A DNA stretch of 64,000 nt from Glaciibacter superstes DSM 21135 (GCF_000421145.1 NZ_ATWH01000009.1:124001-188000), one strand, 5' to 3'. Shown: positions 53,341 through 61,830, counted from the first letter of the stretch. The notes: generated from the letters alone by a model not told the origin. A program made the numbers and translations.

Positions 53341-54777
53341 TCAGGCCGCAACGGGCTCGGGGACGGCGGCGGAACCGCGCGGGGCGTCGAGTTCGCGCCA
53401 GGATCCGCCGGTGAGCGGCGCCAGCGACACGATGGCATACGTCGTTCCGACCACGAGCAGCGTGGGCACCAGTCCGGCCTGGGCGACGGCGAGCCCGCCG
53501 AAGAAGCTGCCGATCGGCATCCCGGCCGAGACACCGGTGGTGAGGGCTCCGAGCACGCGCGCCCGCATGCCGCGCGGTATCTGCTCGTAGAGCACAACCG
53601 ACAGCAGAGGATTGATCGACCCGGCGGAGAGCCCGGCCACCGCGAAGACCGTCAGCAACAGCGGAACCGGCAGGTCGAACGCCATCGCGAAATAGGGTGG
53701 CGGGCCCGCCAGGAAGAAGCAGACGACCAGCGTCGCGCGGCGCGGCAGGCGGTGACCGAACCAGCCGTACAGCGCAGCGCCGGTGAGGGCTCCGAATGCG
53801 AAGAACGCCACCATCACACCGAACAGGGCGCCGTCGGGACTGATCGTGCGGGCATAGACGGGCTTCAGCACGGTCATCGCCGCGGCGTCGAACGAGTTCG
53901 TGATGACGATCATCAACACGGCATTGCGAATCAGCGGCTTCGAGACCATGAAACGGATGCCGTCGGCCAATTCCCGCCAGAACCCCGCCGGCACGGTGTC
54001 GACAGGAACGGTGTCGACCGGTATGGTTCCGTCCGGAGTCTCAACGGCAGTGACCGGCGAATCCGACGAGGCCGCGGCATCCGTCGCCTGCGGCACTGAT
54101 GACCGCGGTACGAATGCCCACAGCAGCGCGGCAGACACGGCAAAGGTCGCGGCGTCGAGCAGCATCGCATTGAGGGGTCCAAGCCAGACAACGGCGACGG
54201 CGGCAACCGACGCACCGACCATCATGGCGCTGCGGGAGATTGCCGACTGGGCGCCGGTCGCGCGCGACATTCGCACTCCGGAGGTTTCGACGAGGTCGGG
54301 CAGCAGTGACGTCTTCGCCGTATCGCCGGGGGTGTCGAGGAGCCCGCTGAGGAAGACGAGCGCGAGTAGCCCCCAGAACGGCAGGCCGGTTGTCGCGGCG
54401 AGGATGGGGATGGCGAGCACCGTCGCGCCGCTGGCCAGGTCGGCGATGATGCCCGCACGGCGGAAGCCGACCCGGTCGACCAGCACACCGCCGAGCGCCC
54501 CTCCGACGATGACCGGCACGGTTGCAAACACGCCGGCGACGCCGGTCAGAAGCACCGAGCCGGTGTCGTACAGCACATAGAGCGGTACGACGATCATGGT
54601 GATCGCGTTGCCGGCGAGCGAGAGACCCTGCGCAGAGAGCAAACCGATCAGCGGGAGAAGACGACGGATGCCGCGGCGCGCGTCCGCCTGCGAAGGCGCG
54701 CGTGTCGGCTCACCTCGTTTGCCACCCAGCGTGCCGCCCGGTCTGCTTTCTGTTGGTGCGTCTGTTCGCGCGCTCAT
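53341..54777 (-). CDS. MFS transporter (MFS_3-type exporter)
   Basis: 478 residues with about twelve membrane helices. GGVLVDRVGFRRAGIIADL is the loop 2-3 signature, and the second half has a matching GWFGHRLPRRATLVV. The central loop (about 218-258) is long and holds a VPVDT repeat. The family includes macrolide-efflux and siderophore exporters; substrate unknown. Its start overlaps the stop of the ArsR-type gene by 4 bp, so the regulator probably controls it. The first 40 residues are basic and cytoplasmic. Confidence 0.88.
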   Translation of the reverse strand: MSARTDAPTESRPGGTLGGKRGEPTRAPSQADARRGIRRLLPLIGLLSAQGLSLAGNAITMIVVPLYVLYDTGSVLLTGVAGVFATVPVIVGGALGGVLVDRVGFRRAGIIADLASGATVLAIPILAATTGLPFWGLLALVFLSGLLDTPGDTAKTSLLPDLVETSGVRMSRATGAQSAISRSAMMVGASVAAVAVVWLGPLNAMLLDAATFAVSAALLWAFVPRSSVPQATDAAASSDSPVTAVETPDGTIPVDTVPVDTVPAGFWRELADGIRFMVSKPLIRNAVLMIVITNSFDAAAMTVLKPVYARTISPDGALFGVMVAFFAFGALTGAALYGWFGHRLPRRATLVVCFFLAGPPPYFAMAFDLPVPLLLTVFAVAGLSAGSINPLLSVVLYEQIPRGMRARVLGALTTGVSAGMPIGSFFGGLAVAQAGLVPTLLVVGTTYAIVSLAPLTGGSWRELDAPRGSAAVPEPVAA

Positions 54778-55409
54778 GGCATGCGCACCGCGTGAGTGAT
54801 CAGTTGCACGGCCTCGGCGCCGTCGCGATTCTTGTCGCTGCGGTCATACCACTTCTGGAGCACGGCCTGCAGTTCTTCCCCCGCCTCGGCGAATTCCTCC
54901 CGGGTGAGGAAGGCCGCGATATCAGATGAACCAGACGGTTGTGCCCATTCCTTCGGGAGCGTCGACTCGGCCTCGACAGCGCGGTGCAGTGTGGACGCGT
55001 AGCCGTCGATCACCTGGTGCCGCACCACGGAGAGGGCTTGTCGCTCGGCCGGCGGTGCGTTCGGGTCTGGCGCGATGTTCGTGAACTGGTGGGCGGCACG
55101 CCACCAGCGTTCGCGGCGGTCGGCGGCGAGCTCCGGCACTTCCTCCACGAACCCGAACTCGGCGAGTTTGCCGAGGTGGTAGCTGAGGGTTCCCGGTGCC
55201 TCGTCGAAGACCTCGGAGAGACCACCGACGGTGCGCGGGCCGTTGATGCGCAGTTCGCCCAGCACACTCATGCGCAATGGGTGGGCAAGCGCGCGCATCT
55301 GCTTGGCACTGGTGAGGGCGATGGCGGATGCCGAGACCGGTGCCGGTGCATTCGTCTGCCTCGCCCCGTCTGCCTCGCGGTGCCCGTCCGATGAATTCTG
55401 CTCGTTCAT
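54774..55409 (-). CDS. ArsR-type winged-helix regulator
   Basis: 211 residues from ATG 55409; the frame stays open to 56027 across the SRP RNA gene, so that extension is not real. The winged helix runs about 35-110: KQMRALAHPLRMSVLGELR, TVGGLSEVFDEAPGTLSYHL, GKLAEFGFVEEVPE. No metal-binding cysteines are seen. The C-terminal half is helical and may bind a ligand. It is coupled to the MFS exporter, a common drug- or metabolite-responsive pairing. Three 14-bp repeats just upstream are likely operators. Confidence 0.87.
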   Translation of the reverse strand: MNEQNSSDGHREADGARQTNAPAPVSASAIALTSAKQMRALAHPLRMSVLGELRINGPRTVGGLSEVFDEAPGTLSYHLGKLAEFGFVEEVPELAADRRERWWRAAHQFTNIAPDPNAPPAERQALSVVRHQVIDGYASTLHRAVEAESTLPKEWAQPSGSSDIAAFLTREEFAEAGEELQAVLQKWYDRSDKNRDGAEAVQLITHAVRMP

Positions 55410-55437
55410 ACCCGCCAGCGTAGTTCCACAAGAACTG

Positions 55438-55479
55438 TTGCGCAATGGCTCTTGTGCAATGCTTCTCGTGCAATTGCCC
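55438..55479. promoter_or_regulatory. three 14-bp direct repeats before the ArsR-type gene
   Basis: TTGCGCAATGGCTC, TTGTGCAATGCTTC and TCGTGCAATTGCCC follow one another at 55438, 55452 and 55466. TTGCGCAA is itself a palindrome. They start 28 bp before the ArsR-type start codon, on the minus-strand promoter, and lie between it and the SRP RNA promoter. Autoregulation is inferred. Confidence 0.55.
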
Positions 55480-55519
55480 GTTCCGCCGCCCCTGAACTGC
55501 GCCTCCCGCCGACTTCGAT

Positions 55520-55525
55520 TAGAAT
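55520..55525 (+). promoter_or_regulatory. -10 box of the SRP RNA gene
   Basis: TAGAAT ends 6 bp before the first base of the SRP RNA. I see no convincing -35 box at the right distance. Confidence 0.5.
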
Positions 55526-55531
55526 GGCTGA

Positions 55532-55620
55532 GGCTCCTCGCGTGGCGCCATCCAGGCCAACTCCCCCAGGACGGAAACGTAGCAAGGGTAACCGGGCTCT
55601 GGCGGGTGCGCGAGGAGTCT
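55532..55620 (+). ncRNA. ffs: signal recognition particle RNA, small bacterial type (4.5S)
   Basis: The conserved tetraloop and asymmetric-loop region reads CCCAGGACGGAAACGTAGCA followed by AGGGTAACCGGG, the Ffh-binding domain IV signature. GGCTCCTCGCG (55532-55542) pairs with CGCGAGGAGTC (55609-55619) to close the stem. A run of six T from 55620 ends transcription. The RNA guides membrane-protein ribosomes to FtsY and the Sec translocon. Confidence 0.95.
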
Positions 55621-55713
55621 TTTTTATGCCTGAACCTCCCGCTTTCGCTTGTATCGCCGACCGGGAACGCGTTGACTGGAAGACCAGCCAGCAACAATAG
55701 CCCGGAGGTCCAC

Positions 55714-56367
55714 ATGAGAGTCGCCATCGCCGGAGGCCACGGCAAGATCGCCCTGCACCTCGAGAAACTGCTCGCCGACGCGGGCCACGAGGCCATCGCG
55801 CTGATTCGCAACCCAGAGCACGGTGCCGACGTGCTCGTCGCCGGCGGCATTCCTGCCGTCGTCGACCTCGAAACCACGGATGCCGACGCGCTCGCCACCG
55901 ACCTCGCCGGGGTGGATGCCGTGGTCTTCGCCGCTGGCGCCGGCCCCGGCAGCACCGCTGAGCGCAAGAACACGGTCGACCGCGACGGGGCGATTCTGCT
56001 CGCTGATGCCGCCGTTCGTGCCGGCATCCGTCGCTATGTGCTCATTTCGGCGATTGCAACCGACGACTTCGACCCGGATTCCGACGACGTCTTCCAGGTC
56101 TACCTGCGAGCCAAGAGCGAGGCGGATGCCGACGTGCGCGGTCGCGACCTCGACTGGACGATCGTGCGCCCTGGCGGGTTGACGGATGACGCCCCAACCG
56201 GACGCGTGCGGCTCGCGGAGTCGACGGGGCGGGGTTCGATTCCGCGCGCGGATGTCGCGGCGATCATCGCGTCTGCGCTGGTCGACGGGTACGGAATCCG
56301 GGCGCAGTTCGAGGCCGTCAGCGGCGAGGAATCGGTCAAGGACGCTCTCGCAGCCCTTCGGTACTGA
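55714..56367 (+). CDS. NAD(P)-binding SDR-like protein (NmrA/YwnB type)
   Basis: 217 residues from ATG 55714, with GGAGG 5 bp upstream; an open frame beginning at 55231 runs through the SRP RNA and is not real. MRVAIAGGHGKIALHLEKLL is a Rossmann motif of the atypical short-chain dehydrogenase type. DAVVFAAGAGPGS and YVLISAIAT follow the usual pattern, and WTIVRPGGLTDD is the common substrate-side segment. There is no clear YxxxK pair, so a catalytic role is uncertain; similar proteins act as redox sensors or flavin reductases. Confidence 0.85.
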   Translation: MRVAIAGGHGKIALHLEKLLADAGHEAIALIRNPEHGADVLVAGGIPAVVDLETTDADALATDLAGVDAVVFAAGAGPGSTAERKNTVDRDGAILLADAAVRAGIRRYVLISAIATDDFDPDSDDVFQVYLRAKSEADADVRGRDLDWTIVRPGGLTDDAPTGRVRLAESTGRGSIPRADVAAIIASALVDGYGIRAQFEAVSGEESVKDALAALRY

Positions 56368-56440
56368 CGAAGATAAGCCACCAAATTCGTGGGGTAAGCT
56401 TCTCTGTGGCCGGTTTCGCTTCGTGCGTTCCGGTTCGCCA

Positions 56441-56528
56441 GGAGAATTCGCCTAGTGGCCTATGGCGCACGCTTGGAAAGCGTGTTGGGTGCAAGCCCTC
56501 GGGGGTTCGAATCCCCCATTCTCCGCCA
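56441..56528 (+). tRNA. tRNA-Ser(GGA)
   Basis: GGAGAAT (56441-56447) pairs with ATTCTCC (56518-56524). The anticodon stem-loop is CACGCTTGGAAAGCGTG with anticodon GGA, reading UCC and UCU. A long variable arm (TTGGGTGCAAGCCCTC) marks a serine class II tRNA, and GGTTCGAATC is the T-loop. The discriminator is G56525 and CCA is encoded (56526-56528). Confidence 0.97.
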
Positions 56529-56568
56529 ACGAGTAAGCGCCCGGCCGAAGGTCGGGCGCTTACTCGTT
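56528..56568 (+). terminator. hairpin terminator after tRNA-Ser
   Basis: AACGAGTAAGCGCCCG (56528-56543) pairs perfectly with CGGGCGCTTACTCGTT (56553-56568) around a 9-nt loop. It follows the tRNA's CCA directly. Confidence 0.85.
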
Positions 56569-56621
56569 AACTGGAACACGGCGATTCGAGGAGGAGTGAG
56601 GGCGGAGCCCGAACGACGGGG

Positions 56622-56634
56622 TCCCCCATTCTCC
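56622..56634 (+). repeat. 13-bp copy of the tRNA-Ser 3' end
   Basis: TCCCCCATTCTCC repeats bases 56512-56524 of the tRNA, 110 bp further on. The rest of the 196-bp gap to the AlkC-like gene shows no gene. Duplicated tRNA ends can be traces of integration, but there is no integrase in the window. Confidence 0.5.
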
Positions 56635-56724
56635 ATCCAGATATTCTCGCACCGCCGCACCGCCGCGGAAGGCCGGAGTGCGCGCAGGTGCAGCTCGAGC
56701 ACGCGGCCGCTCACCCGAACGGCC

Positions 56725-57864
56725 TCAGCCTGGCGACTGACCGTCCGCCGGCAGCAGAATGAACTCGGCACGCCCGAGCACCACCCCATTGACCTGCAAT
56801 TCGATGGCATGCGCCCCCGGGTAGTACCGACGGGTGGTGATCGCACGGAACGAGTGGCTGCGATCGATGTCGTGACGACCACCCGGCTCGAGCGTGGTGG
56901 TCGTCAGCTTGAAGGTCTTGCCACTTTGAACGCCGTTCGCCTTGGTGTGGTGCACGATGTAGTCGATGGCGAGCGCCGCCGGCTCCGAACCGGTGTTCGT
57001 CACGGCCGAAACGAAGCGCACCGCGCCGCCGAAGGGAACCTCCGTCGGCGTGAGCGTCGGACCGACGACACGGATGCCGGTGACCGGCACAAATCCCATC
57101 AGGGCCAGTGCCGCCGGGTGGCCCCTCTTGATCAGGGTGCGGAGGCCGTGTTTGACAACCCACGCGGTGTTCTCGTCGGGCTCCGCCAGCCACGCTGCGG
57201 CCGTTTCCAGCACGATGTCGGCGTTGTCCCGGCTGAGGTCGTTCAGGTGGTTGGCTACGGAGCGGCGCACATATTCACTGTCGTCGCGGTACAGCGCGTT
57301 CACGATCGGCAGGGTCGCATTCGGTCGAGTGAGAAGCGCCGGCACACGCCTCGACCACGGAAGGTAGGCGCGTGTTCCCTCCGACGCGAGGCGGCGGACG
57401 TGCTCGTCATCAGAGGTCGTCCAGCCGCGAATCTTCGCCAGCGATCGGCCTGGATCATGGCTGAGAAGCGTGCGAATGGCAAACTCCGAGGTCAGTCGCG
57501 ACGTGAGTTCGGAGAGGAGGAGGAGCGCATCGTCGAAGGCGGCATCCGTTTCTTGGGAGGTGCCCGTTTCCGCGACTGCCTTCTGCGAAATCGCGCTCGT
57601 CACCGGCCAGATCAGCCAGCCGCTGAACGAGACCGCGCCGTCGCGGGCTGCGCGCATCGTTCGCGCAAAGGAGGCATAGTCGCCGGGAAGATCCGCAAGA
57701 AGCGCATCGCGCAGCAGGTCACTGCGCTCGCGCAACGACAGTGGAGTGAGCAGATCGGGCGCGGCCCGGAGCGCATCAAGCGGCGCACCCGGAGCGGCCG
57801 AATTGATGGCGGTGGTCAGCGCCTGGACGGTGCGGAGTCCGATGAGGTCATCGGCAAACGGCAT
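56725..57864 (-). CDS. AlkC-like DNA alkylation repair protein
   Basis: 379 residues. The first 255 form HEAT-like helical repeats: FARTMRAARDGAVSFSGWLI, WTTSDDEHVRRLASEGTRAY, YRDDSEYVRRSVANHLNDLS and AWVVKHGLRTLIKRGHPAAL, the DNA alkylation repair fold. The C-terminal 110 residues are beta-rich (GGAVRFVSAVTNTGSEPAAL, HDIDRSHSF), the Ig-like domain typical of AlkC. These glycosylases remove N3-methyl adenine and related lesions. The catalytic assignment of individual residues is beyond what I can see. It is preceded by about 100 bp before the divergent or co-directional small gene. Confidence 0.83.
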   Translation of the reverse strand: MPFADDLIGLRTVQALTTAINSAAPGAPLDALRAAPDLLTPLSLRERSDLLRDALLADLPGDYASFARTMRAARDGAVSFSGWLIWPVTSAISQKAVAETGTSQETDAAFDDALLLLSELTSRLTSEFAIRTLLSHDPGRSLAKIRGWTTSDDEHVRRLASEGTRAYLPWSRRVPALLTRPNATLPIVNALYRDDSEYVRRSVANHLNDLSRDNADIVLETAAAWLAEPDENTAWVVKHGLRTLIKRGHPAALALMGFVPVTGIRVVGPTLTPTEVPFGGAVRFVSAVTNTGSEPAALAIDYIVHHTKANGVQSGKTFKLTTTTLEPGGRHDIDRSHSFRAITTRRYYPGAHAIELQVNGVVLGRAEFILLPADGQSPG

Positions 57865-57972
57865 GGGAGACCTTCTGTTCTCGGGGCGTTGGTGGCTGAA
57901 GAGACGTTGCCATCATCCATCATCGTGCAACCGAACGAGCGCTGGCACAGGCAGGCAGAAGTGCACCTAGAT

Positions 57973-58218
57973 TCAGCCCAGCGGATGCCGAGGGGCACGG
58001 CGTGCCGGGGGCGGCGGCACCTCTTTGGCCGCAACCACATCGTCGAGGGCGAGCGTGACCAGGCCGTGCCTCGTCTCGACGACACACGCGGTGTCGTCGC
58101 GGGATCGCAGGTAGCCCAGCGCATCCGTGTACCCGTCATCGATCGTGGTGCGCACCACCACGCGGGTGCCGACGGCGGTCTCTGAGATGAAGCGGGCGGC
58201 ATCCGTTCGAGGGGTCAC
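57973..58218 (-). CDS. small protein like the N-terminal domain of Rv0428c-type acetyltransferases
   Basis: 81 residues. VGTRVVVRTTIDDGYTDALG and ACVVETRHGLVTLALDDVVA, followed by AKEVPPPP, resemble the small beta-barrel domain at the start of Rv0428c-type GNAT proteins in actinobacteria. No acetyltransferase domain follows, so this is either a free-standing domain or a remnant. It lies 108 bp upstream of the AlkC-like gene on the same strand and is divergent from the histidine phosphatase. Function unknown. Confidence 0.6.
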   Translation of the reverse strand: MTPRTDAARFISETAVGTRVVVRTTIDDGYTDALGYLRSRDDTACVVETRHGLVTLALDDVVAAKEVPPPPARRAPRHPLG

Positions 58219-58311
58219 ACTTCAGGGTACGCCGCTGCCAGCTGCAGCCTGCAGTAGCCTTCCACGTAAGGTCGACGTGAAGTGATTCACCGTGAAGATT
58301 GCGAGACATCC

Positions 58312-58923
58312 ATGACTTTCGCCACACCAGCGGACAACTCCTCTGGCTCGAACCTGCACGCCCTGCCCCGACTCTGGCTTCTGCGCCACGGCGAAACCGA
58401 GTGGTCGAAGAGCGGGCAGTACACCGGTCTCACCGACTTGCCACTCACCGCAAAGGGTGAGCAGCAGGCCATCGACGCCGCACCCAAGCTCGCCGACCTC
58501 GACTTCGGCCTGGTTCTGACATCGCCACTTGTGCGTGCCAGGCGCACCGCCGAACTGGCCGGCTACCCAGACGCGGAGGTGACCGAAGACGCCCACGAAT
58601 GGGACTACGGCGACTATGAGGGCCGGCGGAGCGCCGACATCCGCACGGAAGACCCTGGGTATCTGATCTGGAGCCAGGGCGTGCCGAACGGGGAAACAAT
58701 CGACGACGTCGCCGCCCGCGCAGATCGAATCGTCTCCCGGGTGAAGAACGGCGGCATCGCTAATGTGCTGCTGGTCGCGCACGGCCATTTTCTGCGCATT
58801 CTTGCCGCCCGCTGGCTGGAGCTGCCCCCCACGGAGGGTAAGCACTTCCTACTCGGCACCGCGGCGGTCTGCAGCCTCGGCTGGGACAAGCGCACTCCGG
58901 CGATCGAGCACTGGAGCCTGTAG
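58312..58923 (+). CDS. histidine phosphatase (phosphoglycerate mutase-like)
   Basis: 203 residues from ATG 58312; an in-frame upstream start at 58282 has no better site. The catalytic RHG motif is LWLLRHGETEWSKSGQYTG, with proton-donor region EWDYGDYEG and the second histidine in LLVAHGHFLRILAARWL. The family removes phosphate from sugar phosphates or small metabolites, and the substrate cannot be told; the protein is shorter than glycolytic mutases (about 230-250), so it is probably a phosphatase. Confidence 0.9.
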   Translation: MTFATPADNSSGSNLHALPRLWLLRHGETEWSKSGQYTGLTDLPLTAKGEQQAIDAAPKLADLDFGLVLTSPLVRARRTAELAGYPDAEVTEDAHEWDYGDYEGRRSADIRTEDPGYLIWSQGVPNGETIDDVAARADRIVSRVKNGGIANVLLVAHGHFLRILAARWLELPPTEGKHFLLGTAAVCSLGWDKRTPAIEHWSL

Positions 58924-59322
58924 CGAACCACCTCTCCGGACCGCCTCATCGCGGCCTGGCTCCCCCAGAATGGGGCAGGGCGCTAGGCATACAGGCGCTG
59001 GGAATGCAAGACTCACTAGTGGGGGAACCATGACCACGGGAGCGCTGGAACACATTCGGCGTTGCTGTGCGCCCTTCAACGGCCCCGCGCTCTTCAACGG
59101 CCCCGCGCCCGCCCCCGTGACCTCCAGCCGGCGGGCACACCAGCCGGCACATCGATGGCCGCCGACATCGAGTGTGCTCGCCGCCTGATGAGTGTCTGTG
59201 AAGCGGCGGACGAAGCCGCCACGCACCCCGGCGCGGCGTCAGAAGCACACAGCGTGGGTGTCATTTCCGGCCGGACGCGAGCCGGCGGCTCCCCGATAAC
59301 CGAAGTCTACGAGGGGGGTGAG
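58924..59322. other. 399-bp gap with no supported gene
   Basis: A possible 52-codon frame begins with ATG 59030 behind GGGGGAACC and ends at 59188. It includes an imperfect 15-bp repeat, TTCAACGGCCCCGCG, at about 59077-59106. The composition gives no support for a real protein and no domain is recognised. CTCCCCCAGAATGGGG near 58960 could form a small hairpin after the phosphatase gene. Nothing else stands out. Confidence 0.4.
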
Positions 59323-59913
59323 ATGGTCTCCGACAACAATGCCAGCGACAGTGGCAGTGGCAGTGGCAGTGGCAGCGAGACGAAGCTGCGGCCGCACGGC
59401 CATCTGTTCCGCCAGTCCACCTTCGCGCTCCTGGCCTTCTTCGTGCCCCTGTTCGCCGTGCTCTACTGGCTCAGCATTCCGATCGGAAGCTGGCCGGCCG
59501 TGCTGGTTGCCCAGATTGTGGTCACCCTGCTGTTCCTGATCGCCCTGGTGGCGTTCTTACGCACGGCCATCTGGGTCTCCCACTCCCAGATCGTCGAGCG
59601 CGGCTATTTCGGGCGCGTGGCCAGAACCCCGGTCAGCGAAATCGACCGCATCGTCGTTCTCGAGCTCTACCGAAGCGACGCCCTCGACACCACCCCGCAA
59701 TTGTTCATCCTGCGCAAAGATGGCAGCCTGCTGTTGCGCATGCGCGGCCAGTTCTGGTCACGCGCCGCCATGGACACGGTCGCCAGGGAACTCGGCGCTC
59801 CTGTCGTCCCGCTTCCCGAGCCGATGACCCTCCGTGACCTGAGCATCGAACGCCCCGAACTGCTGTACTGGTTCGAACGCCGCATACGCGATCGCCGGCG
59901 TCCCCGCCGCTGA
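59323..59913 (+). CDS. membrane protein with PH-like domain
   Basis: 196 residues from ATG 59323, behind GAGGGGGGTGAG; an open frame from 59062 adds residues without protein character. A Ser/Gly repeat (SGSGSGSGS, about 9-18) begins the protein. Two helices (about 33-52 and 58-81) form a hairpin in the membrane. WVSHSQIVERGYFGRVARTP and FILRKDGSLLLRMRGQFWS suggest a bacterial PH-like domain (about 84-160). Function unknown. Confidence 0.75.
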   Translation: MVSDNNASDSGSGSGSGSETKLRPHGHLFRQSTFALLAFFVPLFAVLYWLSIPIGSWPAVLVAQIVVTLLFLIALVAFLRTAIWVSHSQIVERGYFGRVARTPVSEIDRIVVLELYRSDALDTTPQLFILRKDGSLLLRMRGQFWSRAAMDTVARELGAPVVPLPEPMTLRDLSIERPELLYWFERRIRDRRRPRR

Positions 59914-59976
59914 CCGCGCCAACGCCAACGCCAACCGCGCCGACGCCAACGCCAACGCCGACGCCAACCGCAACGG
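59914..59976. repeat. 6-bp GCCAAC/GCCGAC tandem repeat
   Basis: The stretch after the PH-like gene consists of GCCAAC, GCCGAC and CGCGCC units. It fills most of the 93-bp gap to the convergent HerA-like gene. It looks like simple-sequence expansion. Confidence 0.8.
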
Positions 59977-60006
59977 TGACGGATGCCGGCGGGAAAGATC
60001 GCGGCG

Positions 60007-61830
60007 CTAGCGCCGGCGGCGCGTGCCGAAGATCCCGGTGACCACCCCGGTCAGGATCGTCCTGGTCACCGAGGAACCCAGCACCTGTTCGAGAACGCTC
60101 TTCTGCGGCCGTGACTTCGTGCGTGAAGAAGACGAGCCCTGCGTGCGCTTCATCAACCGGTCGTACTCCGCCTGTGCCTTCTTATCTGCTGCAGCCTGTT
60201 GTTTGGCCGAAGCAGCCTCCTGCTTCTCCAGTTCGGCGGCCGCTTCGGCACGCCCCTGCTCAGCCTGCTCGGCCTCAGCGGCGTTGTTCGCCGCCTCGAG
60301 CTTGACCGCGAGCATCTCGCGCGCCGAATCACGGTCGATGGCCGTGCCGTACTTCGCAAGCAACGGTGAGGCGGCGACGGCCGCATCGATCTCGGCATCC
60401 GGAGTCGGCGCCATCGACCCAAGCGGTGCCCGCAGCCGGGTCCAGGCAACCGGGCTCGGGGCGCCTTTCTCGTTCATGACGGTGACGATCGCCTCACCGG
60501 TTCCCAGCACGGTGAGCACTTCTTCGAGGTCGTAACCCGAGTTCGGATACGTCGACACCGTCGCACGCAGCGCCTTGGCGTCATCCGGTGTGAACGCCCG
60601 CAACTGGTGCTGTACGCGCGAGCCGAGCTGCGCGAGCACATCGCCGGGCACATCCTTCGGCGTCTGGGTCACGAAGAAGATGCCGACACCCTTCGAACGG
60701 ATGAGGCGCACCGTCTGCGTGATCGACGCGAGAAAGTCTTTGGAGGCATCCTTGAACAGCAGGTGCGCCTCATCGAAGAAGAACACCAGCTTCGGCTTGT
60801 CCAGGTCGCCGACCTCCGGCAGGTCGTTGAACAGGTCGGCGAGGAGCCACATCAGGAAGGTCGAGTAGAGCGCGGGCTTGTCTTGCACGCCTGGCACCTC
60901 AAGCAGGCTGATGATGCCCTTTCCGTCTGGCGTGGTCTTCAGGAACTCGGCGGTGTCGATCTCGGGCTCGCCGAAGAAGACGTCTGCGCCCTGGTCTGCA
61001 AACGTGATGAGCTCGCGCAGGATGACGCCGACCGTGGCGCTGGAAAGGCCCCCGAGCCCGGTGAGTTCGTCTTTTCCCTCTTCGCTGATCAGGAAGCTGA
61101 GCACGGCGCGGAGGTCGGTCAGGTCGAGGAGGGGCAGGCCGGCTTTGTCCGCGTAGTGGAAGACCAGGCCGAGGCTCGACTCCTGGGTGTCGTTCAGGCC
61201 GAGCACCTTGGAGAGCAGAATGGGGCCGAAACCGGCGACGGTCGCGCGAATCGGAACCCCCTTGCCTGTACCACCGAGCGAGAAGTACTCGGTGGGGAAG
61301 GCTGCGCCCTCCCATTTCTGGCCGATTCCCTCTGTGCGGGCGAGCAGCTTGGGGCTCGACGGTCCGACGGTCGCGACACCGGAGAGGTCACCCTTGATGT
61401 CAGCAGCGAAAACGGCGACGCCGTGGCTGGAAAGCTGCTCTGCGAGCACCTGCAGCGTGCGAGTCTTGCCGGTGCCGGTCGCACCGGCCACGAGGCCGTG
61501 CCGGTTGGTCATGGCGAGCGGGATGCGGATCGGCACGTCTGGCTGCGCCTCGCCATTGACGAGGGCACCCATCTCGAGCGCGGGGGCGTCGAAGGCGTAT
61601 CCCGACCTGATGGTGTCGACGTGAGTGGCGTCGAGCGGTGCCTGTGCGGACGCCGCGGCCGGCTTCGTGGCCGACGGTTCTTCCGCTGTCTTCTCAGCCG
61701 CCGCGGCGGCATCCTGAGCCCGTTTGACGGCCGCCTCGGCCTCCGCCTGCGCCTTCTGTGCTGCGGCGAGCGCCGCTCGCGCCTCGGCCTGTGCTGCTGC
61801 TACCGGATCTGCGGAGTCGCTCGGAGTCAT
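60007..61830 (-). CDS. HerA-like ATPase (DUF853 type)
   Basis: 607 residues. An Ala/Glu-rich coiled coil (about 8-50) is followed by the ATPase: Walker A VAGATGTGKTRTLQVLAEQL (about 113-132), Walker B LVFFFDEAHLLF and FVTQTPKDVPGDVLAQLGSR. A second, charged coiled coil (about 500-560) and a basic tail ending FGTRRRR complete it. Family members are thought to be DNA-pumping or helicase-like ATPases; the cellular role is unproven. It lies 9 bp after the GNAT gene on the same strand, the likely last gene of a four-gene unit. Confidence 0.88.
   Translation of the reverse strand: MTPSDSADPVAAAQAEARAALAAAQKAQAEAEAAVKRAQDAAAAAEKTAEEPSATKPAAASAQAPLDATHVDTIRSGYAFDAPALEMGALVNGEAQPDVPIRIPLAMTNRHGLVAGATGTGKTRTLQVLAEQLSSHGVAVFAADIKGDLSGVATVGPSSPKLLARTEGIGQKWEGAAFPTEYFSLGGTGKGVPIRATVAGFGPILLSKVLGLNDTQESSLGLVFHYADKAGLPLLDLTDLRAVLSFLISEEGKDELTGLGGLSSATVGVILRELITFADQGADVFFGEPEIDTAEFLKTTPDGKGIISLLEVPGVQDKPALYSTFLMWLLADLFNDLPEVGDLDKPKLVFFFDEAHLLFKDASKDFLASITQTVRLIRSKGVGIFFVTQTPKDVPGDVLAQLGSRVQHQLRAFTPDDAKALRATVSTYPNSGYDLEEVLTVLGTGEAIVTVMNEKGAPSPVAWTRLRAPLGSMAPTPDAEIDAAVAASPLLAKYGTAIDRDSAREMLAVKLEAANNAAEAEQAEQGRAEAAAELEKQEAASAKQQAAADKKAQAEYDRLMKRTQGSSSSRTKSRPQKSVLEQVLGSSVTRTILTGVVTGIFGTRRRR

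Noticed and set aside
55231-55713. N-terminal extension of the NAD(P)-binding protein
   Set aside because: The open frame passes through the SRP RNA gene and its promoter; ATG 55714 has a strong ribosome-binding site and the Rossmann motif begins there.
55410-56027. N-terminal extension of the ArsR-type regulator
   Set aside because: It would run through the SRP RNA and antisense to the NAD(P)-binding gene; ATG 55409 fits the family start.
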